Below are positions 1 to 5,612 of a DNA stretch of 6,821 nucleotides, one piece after another. The stretch lies in NCBI GenBank assembly GCA_009776495.1, contig WRNS01000035.1:1-6821 (forward strand), in the 5' to 3' direction. The position numbers were made by a program, and so were the translations under genes. The stretch's first letter is position 1. Each line of letters begins with the position of its first letter. This DNA comes from Methanobrevibacter sp. Its GTDB lineage: Archaea; Methanobacteriota; Methanobacteria; Methanobacteriales; Methanobacteriaceae. The notes beneath the pieces were generated by a model. It was not told where the DNA came from and ran no database searches. It saw only the letters and a list, made by a program, of their open reading frames with translations.

Positions 1-114
1 GTAAGAAAAAGCATAGCTAATTCTTTTAAAACAGAAAATTTAAGCAATAATTTATATAATCCCAGTTTTTCAACTAATTACGTTTTTACAACGGCAAACG
101 TCCAATGGGTTTGA
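1..114 (+). CDS. C-terminal tail of a possible plus-strand gene, cut by the window edge
   Basis: The plus-strand frame beginning at base 1 stays open for 37 codons and stops at TGA (112-114). By a rough estimate a random frame of this length in such AT-rich DNA would rarely stay open (a few percent). The last residues, ending NVQWV, look like ordinary protein sequence, and bases 79-110 are less AT-rich than the DNA that follows. If real, the gene converges on the adhesin-like gene, whose terminator fills the gap. No family can be recognised from so short a piece, and no start lies in the window. It could equally be a chance open frame. Confidence 0.4.
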   Translation, partial: VRKSIANSFKTENLSNNLYNPSFSTNYVFTTANVQWV

Positions 115-117
115 TTT

Positions 118-178
118 AAAAAAAAAAATTCAATAAATAAAAATAAAAATAAAAAAAAAGATAAAAAATTTATTTTTA
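118..178 (-). terminator. Poly-T terminator of the adhesin-like gene
   Basis: Directly after the stop codon of the 180-1430 gene, the minus strand reads as a series of T runs: six, nine, five, five and finally about eleven T (118-128). There is no hairpin. Archaeal RNA polymerase terminates at such U-tracts without a stem-loop, and the multiple runs suggest efficient termination. Confidence 0.8.
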
Positions 179-179
179 G

Positions 180-1430
180 TTAAAATCCTGTTGCTGCTTT
201 TAAATTAGCAGTAGTAGGAGTTTTACCAATTTTCACATTGTAAGTTGTAGCTACACCAGAAAATTTGTATCTTTTTTTCAGATATGATGATAGTGAACCA
301 ATAGCTACTTTTTGACTTTTTTTATTATCATAAACTGTGACTTTTTTATTAGAAAGTTTGGAAATAGCTATGTATCTCCATTTAGTATCTTTTACCTTTT
401 TAATTCGTAATATAGATTTACCTTTTGCAAGTGCAGATTTTAAGGTATTTAGTTTGACACTTTTCCTAGCTATGTATTTTTTGGAAACATCGTTGTTTAG
501 AACAGTTTTAATAGCGTTGGTACTTATGATAACACTATTTCCACGGAATTTACTTGTACCTAAATTGTTTGCTGCAATTTCTGCTGCGATGAGTTTTGAA
601 GCGATTGTTCCTTTGTTAACTTTTGTATAAATCTTTGATAAAGCATTAACAGCTGAACTTGTGATTTTGTTTGATGCAACATTATTTACAAATTTGATGA
701 TTTTAGAAGTGGTTGTGGTAGCTACTTTACTTGATTTAATCTGACCTTTAGCTATGGCTTGTTGGACTTGTGAAGTATAAGAAGGACTTTTTACAAGTTT
801 GCCTGAACTTAATACATAAGCATCTTTTCCATCCCATATTCCAACTGGATTTTTACCATTATATATTACTCCTTTTTCTAAAGATAATTTATTGGAGTTT
901 CCATTACCATTTCCTGTACCACTACTTGTACCAGTACCAGTTCCACTACCTGTGCCACTGCCTGTACCGCTACCAGTACCACTACCTGAACCAGTACCTG
1001 AACCAGTACCTGAACCAGTACCAGATCCACTGCCAGAGGCAACATCTACATAGGTTATTTTATGAGTTGCAGAAATACCTCCAGCTACTGCCTTATAAGT
1101 AACAGAACCTGGACTATTTGTAGTAAGCATTGGCATAAAAGAAACATAACCTTTAGTCCCTGTATTTAAGTTCATTTGTACTACATTATCCCTATAAATT
1201 ACAACATCTACATTCTGTGCAGGGCTGCCTGAATCATATACATAAACTAACACTTGATCTGTAAATGAATTTGATGGTGAGCTACTATTGAAAGTAATAG
1301 TATCAGTTGCAAAAATTTGCACCTTATCAACAGCTGCAGAAACACTAGAAATAGTCATGCACAAAATAGCTATTGATAAAAGCGTTAAAAAAATTTTTTT
1401 AGTTTTTGAATTTAACTTTAAACTTGACAT
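180..1430 (-). CDS. Secreted adhesin-like protein: Ig-like domain, Gly-Ser/Thr linker, degenerate C39-peptidase-like domain
   Basis: 416 residues. The basic N-terminus and hydrophobic stretch (about 12-30) ending VSA|A form a Sec signal peptide with likely cleavage after residue 32. Residues 35-130 are beta-rich and resemble an Ig-like surface domain. Residues 132-179 are an almost pure Gly/Ser/Thr/Asn linker. Residues 250-400 resemble the C39-like peptidase domain found in many surface proteins of Methanobrevibacter and relatives: the pattern LKSALAKGKSI, then a beta hairpin, then VTVYD, then a KRYKFSG ending. The usual Cys is Ser (around 258), the usual His of GHY is Arg (352), and Asp 368 remains. 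The mature protein has no cysteine at all, so it is probably not a peptidase and more likely binds or scaffolds in the cell wall. No C-terminal membrane anchor is seen. The start has AAAGGA 4 nt upstream (1435-1440) and a TATA box at 1479-1488, so it is transcribed alone. The domain assignment is by pattern memory, not by search. Confidence 0.85.
   Translation of the reverse strand: MSSLKLNSKTKKIFLTLLSIAILCMTISSVSAAVDKVQIFATDTITFNSSSPSNSFTDQVLVYVYDSGSPAQNVDVVIYRDNVVQMNLNTGTKGYVSFMPMLTTNSPGSVTYKAVAGGISATHKITYVDVASGSGSGTGSGTGSGTGSGSGTGSGTGSGTGSGTGTGTSSGTGNGNGNSNKLSLEKGVIYNGKNPVGIWDGKDAYVLSSGKLVKSPSYTSQVQQAIAKGQIKSSKVATTTTSKIIKFVNNVASNKITSSAVNALSKIYTKVNKGTIASKLIAAEIAANNLGTSKFRGNSVIISTNAIKTVLNNDVSKKYIARKSVKLNTLKSALAKGKSILRIKKVKDTKWRYIAISKLSNKKVTVYDNKKSQKVAIGSLSSYLKKRYKFSGVATTYNVKIGKTPTTANLKAATGF
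894..1037 (-). repeat. Coding tandem repeat for the Gly-Ser/Gly-Thr linker
   Basis: This stretch encodes residues 132-179, mostly alternating GS and GT dipeptides. At DNA level it is built from 6-bp and 12-bp units and is far more GC-rich than its surroundings. Three perfect adjacent copies of the 12-mer CCTGAACCAGTA lie at 985-1020. All units are multiples of 3, so gain or loss of copies would change linker length without a frameshift. Confidence 0.9.
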
Positions 1431-1434
1431 AATA

Positions 1435-1440
1435 TCCTTT
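1435..1440 (-). promoter_or_regulatory. Ribosome binding site of the adhesin-like gene
   Basis: The minus strand reads AAAGGA, then 4 nt, then ATG. This 4-nt spacing matches that of the other ribosome binding sites in the window and supports the start at 1430. Confidence 0.6.
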
Positions 1441-1478
1441 ATTAATTTTTAGAAAAAAAGAACAATCAATAAGAAGAA

Positions 1479-1488
1479 TTATTTATAG
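1479..1488 (-). promoter_or_regulatory. TATA box of the adhesin-like gene
   Basis: The minus strand reads CTATAAATAA, preceded by an A-rich stretch that could serve as BRE. A start site about 25 nt downstream, near 1457, would give a leader of roughly 27 nt containing the AAAGGA ribosome binding site. Position and leader length fit an archaeal promoter; the start site itself is inferred. Confidence 0.55.
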
Positions 1489-1709
1489 ATTTATTGAAAA
1501 TTTAACTTTCTTTCTGATTTTCGGAGTATTAACTACTAAAAATTAGTGAAAAAGAATGGTATTTTCATTTTATAAAAAAAAATAGTACTAATAACCCCCA
1601 ACTTATAATGATAGATTAACAATTGAAATTTTTCGAATTTTAGAAACTTCTTTAAAATTTTCAAATTTAAGAAATTTTTTTATAAAAAAAACCAAAATCC
1701 AATTATTAA

Positions 1710-1729
1710 TTATTGATTTAAATCAATAA
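1710..1729. repeat. Perfect 20-bp palindrome
   Basis: TTATTGATTT is immediately followed by its exact reverse complement AAATCAATAA, with no spacer. It is 35-50 bp from the symmetric TATA-like decamer at 1762-1771, a distance that fits either a dimeric repressor site downstream of a promoter or a hairpin in a short RNA. Confidence 0.6.
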
Positions 1730-1761
1730 ATATTTATCATTAAATGTGTAATTACTCTTTT

Positions 1762-1771
1762 TTTATATAAA
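1762..1771. promoter_or_regulatory. Symmetric TATA-like decamer, possible promoter
   Basis: TTTATATAAA reads the same on both strands, so direction cannot be told from it alone. On the minus strand, start near 1739 would transcribe the palindrome at 1710-1729 and then meet T8 at 1684-1691. On the plus strand the transcript would run antisense into the end of the transferase gene. In such AT-rich DNA a chance occurrence is possible. Confidence 0.35.
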
Positions 1772-1824
1772 TAGTTTACTATTACAAAAACTACCGTAAA
1801 ATCTTTGAAGGTCTATATAATCAT

Positions 1825-1838
1825 GGGAAAAATAAAGA
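1825..1838 (-). terminator. Poly-T terminator after the sugar-phosphate transferase gene
   Basis: About 20 nt after the TAA stop, the minus strand reads CTTTATTTTTCCC, a T-rich tract without a stem-loop. It would end the HTH-transferase transcript before the 424-bp gap. Confidence 0.5.
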
Positions 1839-1854
1839 TATTAAGTTAAAGTCA

Positions 1855-2880
1855 TTAAAGATAGTATAAAAGATCTTTGTATTTGATGAATTGTGCAAGA
1901 GTTTGGTTACCTATGATGTTTGGCATCACAATAGCAACAATTATTCCAATAATTCCAAAACAAATTCCAATTCCCCAAATAATTCTAACAGCTTCTTTTT
2001 CACTTATTGGTTTTCTTAAAACTAATCTAATTAATGATTTGAATCCTTGGTTGGGAATTATGAGTTTTTCTTCATCATTGACCTGTGTGGGTGTATGTTC
2101 TTGTCTTTCCATTACACCAGCACTATAGAATTTCATAGCTGCATCAATGATATTAGGAATTAAGATAATAAATGCGATAAGTTTCATTCTTCCAATAAAA
2201 GCTACTGCAGCTATTGTAGCACCAATGATTAACGTTCCTGTATCCCCTGGAAACACACGAGAGGGATACTTATTGTATAATAAAAAAGCGATTAAAGCCC
2301 CCAACATACTCATGCTAACAATAGCTACATCATATTTTCCAAGAAGTATACAGGAAATTGTCAGTGACATCATAGCTATTACACCAAGACCAGATTCGAT
2401 TCCATTTAATCCCGCTAACATATTGGTTAAATTAGAGGTTATTGATAAAGCTATTGGAATGACAATCAGATATAATAATCCAACGTTTGGAGGGGCGACA
2501 TATATCAAGGGAATTCCAGCTAAAAACAATAATATCAACTTTTCTTTTGAAGATAATGTTAATAAATCATCAACCATGCCTATTATTCCAACTAAGAGTA
2601 TCACAAGAAGAACTATAGCTAATTGAAAAGTTAATGTTGGATGTAGGTATATTCCTGCAAATATTCCAATAATAAATCCAAATAATATTCCAATTCCCCC
2701 CATTTCAGCTACCAAGGGTTTTGAAGTTTTATGGATATCTTTTCCAACTATATTTGCATTTTTAAGCTTTTGTATCAATCTTGGCATAGTAAGTATTGTT
2801 ATTGTAAATGCTAAAATCCCACAAATAGCAGAAATCAGGAAAATAGTTAAATCAGGGCTTATGGAAATTAATGAGTTCAA
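1855..2880 (-). CDS. UDP-HexNAc:polyprenyl-phosphate HexNAc-1-phosphate transferase (GPT/MraY superfamily, AglH-like)
   Basis: A polytopic membrane enzyme of the GPT/MraY family with about ten hydrophobic segments. It should move an N-acetylhexosamine-1-phosphate from a UDP-sugar to polyprenyl (dolichyl) phosphate at the inner face of the membrane, the first step of N-glycan or other surface-glycan assembly. Counting from the upstream ATG at 2901, visible motifs are KTSKP (58-62), the Mg-binding DD (111-112), NLTNMLAGLNGIESGLG (157-173), FPGDTGT (217-223), and the cytosolic loop MERQEHTPT (264-272). NMLAGLNG and FPGDT are of the eukaryote/archaeal GPT (DPAGT1/Alg7) type rather than bacterial MraY type. 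The start chosen is TTG at 2880 because AGGTGA lies exactly 4 nt upstream; ATG at 2901 (348 aa) has no ribosome binding site. It follows the HTH gene closely, so the two are probably co-transcribed. Whether it feeds N-glycosylation or another wall polymer cannot be told here. Confidence 0.9.
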   Translation of the reverse strand: MNSLISISPDLTIFLISAICGILAFTITILTMPRLIQKLKNANIVGKDIHKTSKPLVAEMGGIGILFGFIIGIFAGIYLHPTLTFQLAIVLLVILLVGIIGMVDDLLTLSSKEKLILLFLAGIPLIYVAPPNVGLLYLIVIPIALSITSNLTNMLAGLNGIESGLGVIAMMSLTISCILLGKYDVAIVSMSMLGALIAFLLYNKYPSRVFPGDTGTLIIGATIAAVAFIGRMKLIAFIILIPNIIDAAMKFYSAGVMERQEHTPTQVNDEEKLIIPNQGFKSLIRLVLRKPISEKEAVRIIWGIGICFGIIGIIVAIVMPNIIGNQTLAQFIKYKDLLYYL

Positions 2881-2884
2881 TTTT

Positions 2885-2890
2885 TCACCT
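2885..2890 (-). promoter_or_regulatory. Ribosome binding site that selects the TTG start of the transferase
   Basis: The minus strand reads AGGTGA-AAAA-TTG. GGTGA matches the 3' end of archaeal 16S rRNA, and the 4-nt gap equals that at the DUF530-like gene. It lies inside the frame of the upstream ATG (2901), so translation from that ATG would read through it. Confidence 0.65.
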
Positions 2891-2901
2891 TCATTAAACA
2901 T

Positions 2902-2940
2902 TTATTATTATTATTATTATTATAATTATAATTATAATTT
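2902..2940. repeat. Microsatellite spacer: seven TTA units then TAATTA units
   Basis: Bases 2902-2922 are seven perfect copies of TTA. Bases 2923-2940 are two perfect TAATTA copies and a third with one mismatch. The repeat fills practically the whole gap between the stop of the HTH gene and the upstream ATG of the transferase frame. Strand slippage could change the spacing between the two genes. Confidence 0.9.
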
Positions 2941-3506
2941 TATTCTTCTTTTATTAAATCATAAACAGTTCTAAGAGGAATATTTTCATTTTTAGATATT
3001 TTTTTCACTGGTACTCCCTCATTAGCTAATTTTTTCACTTTTTCTCTTATATCCACACTATATTTTTTTCGTTTTCCTCTTTTCAACCTTGTTTTTTCAT
3101 CCTTTTTTTTATTTTTTAAATAGTAAACAGCTTGAACAGAGATATTTAATTTTTTAGCTATGTCTTCAGGAAATATACCTTCTTTTATTAAATTAACAAC
3201 ATTTTTTCTATCATTTTCAGTGTACTTTACTGGTTTTCCCCAATTATATCTGATTTTTACAGAAATTCCCAGTTTTTCCAAAACTTCTAAATATTTTTTT
3301 GAAATCCTTTTATAAATACTCATAGGACAAGTTACAATTTTTAAATTAGGATATTCATCAATTAACTCCACAATTTTTTTTGAACTTAATGCAGTGGATA
3401 TATGAACTTCCTCGATAAGATTTCCTTCATCCTCTTTGAAACCATTTTCAAAATATTCATTGTTATTTGAATCGTTGTTAACTTTATTAAGATTCATTTT
3501 TATCAT
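2940..3506 (-). CDS. DNA-binding protein: DUF1699-like N-terminal half plus two tandem helix-turn-helix units
   Basis: 188 residues. Residues 1-32 are polar and probably disordered. Residues 33-92 resemble the small archaeal DUF1699 fold, with a pattern like YPNLKIVTCPMSIYKRISK and a downstream NWGKP; this is a recollection of the family, not a search result. Two similar HTH units follow: about 96-131 (EGIFPEDIAKKLNISVQAVYYL) and 151-187 (EGVPVKKISKNENIPLRTVYDL), both of the resolvase/homeodomain-like type, joined by a very basic linker (131-148). This suggests a transcription regulator that contacts two adjacent DNA sites. An in-frame TAG at 3516-3518 rules out a longer ATG start. No ribosome binding site precedes the ATG, while a TATA-like element sits about 30 nt upstream, so the mRNA is probably leaderless. 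A 20-bp tandem array lies 91-217 bp upstream, an obvious candidate target. It likely heads an operon with the sugar-phosphate transferase. Confidence 0.85.
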   Translation of the reverse strand: MIKMNLNKVNNDSNNNEYFENGFKEDEGNLIEEVHISTALSSKKIVELIDEYPNLKIVTCPMSIYKRISKKYLEVLEKLGISVKIRYNWGKPVKYTENDRKNVVNLIKEGIFPEDIAKKLNISVQAVYYLKNKKKDEKTRLKRGKRKKYSVDIREKVKKLANEGVPVKKISKNENIPLRTVYDLIKEE

Positions 3507-3530
3507 TTTTTTAAACTATTTTCATATTTA

Positions 3531-3540
3531 ATCTTAAATA
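3531..3540 (-). promoter_or_regulatory. Probable TATA box of the HTH gene (leaderless transcript)
   Basis: The minus strand reads TATTTAAGAT with a purine-rich AAGAAATAG just upstream that could act as BRE. Its centre is about 30 nt before the ATG at 3506, the distance expected between an archaeal TATA box and the transcription start. This fits the absence of any ribosome binding site. AT-rich context makes this only a candidate. Confidence 0.45.
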
Positions 3541-3596
3541 ACTATTTCTTAAAAAATTGTGACAAGATTTTAGTTATTGAAAAAATATTTCATGTG

Positions 3597-3740
3597 ATAT
3601 AAACTTCATAATTACAATATAAACTTCATAAATATGATATAAAATTCATAATTAAAATATAAATTTTATAAATATAATATAAATTTCTTAAATATAATAT
3701 AAACTTCATAATTAAAATATAAATTTCTCATTTAGTATGT
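3597..3740. repeat. 20-bp tandem array with seven TATA-like ATATAAA cores
   Basis: The heptamer ATATAAA recurs at 3597, 3617, 3637, 3657, 3677, 3697 and 3717, exactly every 20 bp. The units from 3601 follow the consensus AAACTTCATAAATATAATAT; the units at 3601-3620 and 3701-3720 differ at one position, and those between carry a few changes. A degraded unit follows at 3721-3740 and a partial one precedes 3601. Within each unit AA steps recur every 10 bp, so the array is phased to about one helical turn and is likely curved. On the minus strand each core is TTTATAT, the archaeal TATA motif. It lies between the DUF530-like gene and the HTH gene. Confidence 0.93.
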
Positions 3741-3839
3741 TTTTTGATGAAAATATTTTGAAAGAAGTGAAATTTGATTTATTAAAATAATTAATTAAAA
3801 ATAATGATCTTAGTTAAAATATTGCCCTATCCAGCACTC

Positions 3840-5408
3840 CTAATCATTCTTTATCATTTCAAGGAATTTTTCTGATTTTTTACTTTTTGGCTTTTTAATA
3901 TTTTTAATATTTTTTATTTCTTTGCTGACATCTTTTTGACTTACGTTAAAGGCATTAGCTACTTCATCAATGTTTAAATCTGAGTTTGAGTATATTAAAG
4001 CAGCTCCTAATGCCACATAATTAATTTTTATATTAGATCCTTTAATTTTTCTTTCTAAATTGAATTTTTCATTTAAAATCAAATCCATATTATTTAAAGA
4101 TACAATTTGTTCATTTTCATACTCTTTTAATAAAGTCACGATTTTTTCATCAAGATACTGGAAGATTCTTCGCTGTTTTCTATCAATATCTGATCTCAGA
4201 TAAGGGAAAGGACCACCATATCTCTTTCTTCTATCATTAGAAGTGGTTAAATAAAATTTAAAAATATCCCATAAAATTAAGGTTGAAGCAATCTTTGAAA
4301 ATATCTTTTTGTCAATGATTTCAGCAGTTTTTTGATCTCTTTTCAGATTCTTATTTAATTCACCATACTTATCCATTAACTTAAATTTTTTAAGTTTTTC
4401 TTCTAATTCATGATTTCTCCATTCTTCTAAATCTTCATCTTCAATGAATTCTGGAGTTTGCAATTTTATATCATTCAATACCTTTTGATATTGATTCCAT
4501 CCATCTAAATCTTTGAGATTTTCTTTTAATAAGATATTTCTACATTTATCTATGATGTTTTCAGAGTACTTTACATATCCTATAGCTAATGCTGCTCGTG
4601 CATGCTTATCATTGATGATAGTGGGCTTAATTCTGTGAAACTGTAAAAGCTCAATTCTAACATTTTTCCCAAATTGTTTTCTAATTTCTTCTTCATAGCT
4701 ATCTGTGTATTCTGATTCTAAGGAAACTCTCTTTCTAACCCATCTATTTTTTTCTTTGACTCTTATAACCACAGAAACTGTTTTAACTGATCCTATCTTT
4801 TCTTGTTTTAATATTTTTGAAACATTTTTAAAAGACTCTCTACCCCATTTACTAAGCTGGGAAATTAAAACCATGTAATTTCCTGAAAGAGGTAAATGTG
4901 GAATAATTTCTAGTCTCCATACTCCTTTTTTGTTGAGTTTTAAATCAAATTTAGATGAACCACATATACATTTTTCTCCCATTTCTTTAAAAACAGAACT
5001 TTTATAAAGTTTTAAGCAAGATTTACATTCTATAAGACCATACTCTTCCAAGTTTCCAATAGCTATTTTATGGGCATCGATAGCTGACTTCACCCTGTCT
5101 AAAATATTTTTTTTAGCTGTGGCATTGGTTCTGAAATATTGGCTATGTCTTCTCACTTCAGATATTTCTTCAAATGCAATTTCTCCAGTTACATTTGAAC
5201 CATACTTACTTAAAGAACGATATGGTGCAGTGTACCCTTTGATGTCCATACTTTCTTTTATTTCAAGTAATTTTTCTAAATGATTTGTTAAGTTAAAGTA
5301 AACTGATGTGAAGCCTTCGAAATCTGACATATCTTCGATATTAATGATTTCATTCTGTATTTTATTCAAATACTTTTCAGTTTTACTTATAAGTACTGAT
5401 TCATCCAT
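3840..5408 (-). CDS. Conserved archaeal protein of unknown function with zinc-ribbon-like knuckle and C-terminal HTH (probably DUF530)
   Basis: 522 residues from the chosen start. Numbered from that start, residues 1-120 are helical and charged. Residues 128-149 hold four cysteines, C128-x2-C131 and C147-x-C149-G, resembling a zinc ribbon with an uneven second knuckle. Residues 165-290 are a mixed alpha/beta region rich in basic residues (KEKNRWVRKRVSLESEY). Residues 320-370 are highly charged and probably coiled coil. Residues 464-502 (NIDEVANAFNVSQKDVSKEI inside) look like a helix-turn-helix of the kind seen in nucleic-acid-binding proteins. Overall length and layout fit the methanogen family DUF530 as I remember it, which has no known function. 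ATG at 5408 is preferred over ATG at 5432: GGTGA lies 4 nt before it, and the TATA box at 5449-5457 would start transcription near 5427, beyond the upstream ATG. A nucleic-acid-related role is inference from the zinc knuckle and HTH. Confidence 0.85.
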   Translation of the reverse strand: MDESVLISKTEKYLNKIQNEIINIEDMSDFEGFTSVYFNLTNHLEKLLEIKESMDIKGYTAPYRSLSKYGSNVTGEIAFEEISEVRRHSQYFRTNATAKKNILDRVKSAIDAHKIAIGNLEEYGLIECKSCLKLYKSSVFKEMGEKCICGSSKFDLKLNKKGVWRLEIIPHLPLSGNYMVLISQLSKWGRESFKNVSKILKQEKIGSVKTVSVVIRVKEKNRWVRKRVSLESEYTDSYEEEIRKQFGKNVRIELLQFHRIKPTIINDKHARAALAIGYVKYSENIIDKCRNILLKENLKDLDGWNQYQKVLNDIKLQTPEFIEDEDLEEWRNHELEEKLKKFKLMDKYGELNKNLKRDQKTAEIIDKKIFSKIASTLILWDIFKFYLTTSNDRRKRYGGPFPYLRSDIDRKQRRIFQYLDEKIVTLLKEYENEQIVSLNNMDLILNEKFNLERKIKGSNIKINYVALGAALIYSNSDLNIDEVANAFNVSQKDVSKEIKNIKNIKKPKSKKSEKFLEMIKND

Positions 5409-5412
5409 TAAC

Positions 5413-5417
5413 TCACC
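5413..5417 (-). promoter_or_regulatory. Ribosome binding site that fixes the start of the DUF530-like gene
   Basis: The minus strand reads GGTGA-GTTA-ATG. GGTGA matches the archaeal 16S rRNA 3' end with a 4-nt gap to ATG at 5408. The ATG at 5432 has no such site. Confidence 0.8.
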
Positions 5418-5448
5418 GTGAGGTCTTTGCATCTAAAGACACGCCAAT

Positions 5449-5457
5449 CTTTATATG
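5449..5457 (-). promoter_or_regulatory. TATA box of the DUF530-like gene
   Basis: The minus strand reads CATATAAAG. A start site 25-27 nt downstream falls near 5427, giving a leader of about 20 nt that contains the GGTGA site. DNA just downstream is less AT-rich (ATTGGCGTG), which makes the element stand out. Confidence 0.6.
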
Positions 5458-5612
5458 CTATAAGTAAGTTTTTCGCTATCAATGTGAATAGCAATTAAAT
5501 TATGAATTTTTAATAATTTTGAAATCTACTTTTTAATTTTAATTTTTTTTAAATCTTGAATATTTAATTTTAAATGAATTTTTTATTTTAATAATTTTTA
5601 ATTTTTGAATAG

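Larger units (their letters stand above)
1431..1854. other. 424-bp AT-rich intergenic region with palindrome, symmetric TATA box and T-tracts
   Basis: No convincing protein gene is visible. Besides the adhesin promoter (1479-1488) and the transferase terminator (1825-1838), it holds a self-complementary TATA-like decamer TTTATATAAA (1762-1771), a perfect 20-bp palindrome (1710-1729), a minus-strand T8 tract (1684-1691), and a short C5 block in otherwise AT-only DNA (1595-1599) followed, on the minus strand, by a T9 tract near 1573-1582. The middle part could encode a short untranslated RNA or be a long regulatory upstream region of the adhesin-like gene; neither is established. Confidence 0.5.
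3507..3839. other. 333-bp intergenic region dominated by the 20-bp array
   Basis: Apart from the 20-bp array and the probable promoter of the HTH gene, there is a non-repetitive stretch at 3741-3839. On the minus strand, just after the DUF530-like stop codon, it contains short T runs (T5 and T4, near 3788-3803) that may end that transcript, though weakly. No protein or RNA gene is visible. Confidence 0.6.

Noticed and set aside
770..1102. Plus-strand open frame with Tyr/His/Gln/Leu repeats
   Set aside because: It is the antisense shadow of the Gly-Ser/Thr repeat of the adhesin-like gene.
1621..1690. Imperfect AT-rich inverted repeats such as TTCTTTAAA with TTTAAGAA
   Set aside because: Short and mismatched in nearly pure AT sequence; chance is a sufficient explanation.
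2147..2626. Plus-strand open frame of 159 codons
   Set aside because: It lies wholly antisense to the transferase, whose GPT motifs are clear, and its translation has no recognisable domain.
3597..3740. CRISPR array or plasmid-type iterons
   Set aside because: The 20-bp units abut with no unique spacers, which rules out CRISPR. Iterons of a replicon were considered because a DNA-binding gene is adjacent, but metG and other chromosomal genes flank it and the protein lacks a Rep domain.
5475..5492. Inverted repeat GCTAT-8 nt-ATAGC as metG terminator or operator
   Set aside because: The stem is only 5 bp, no T run follows on the minus strand, and the same bases recur often in this window.
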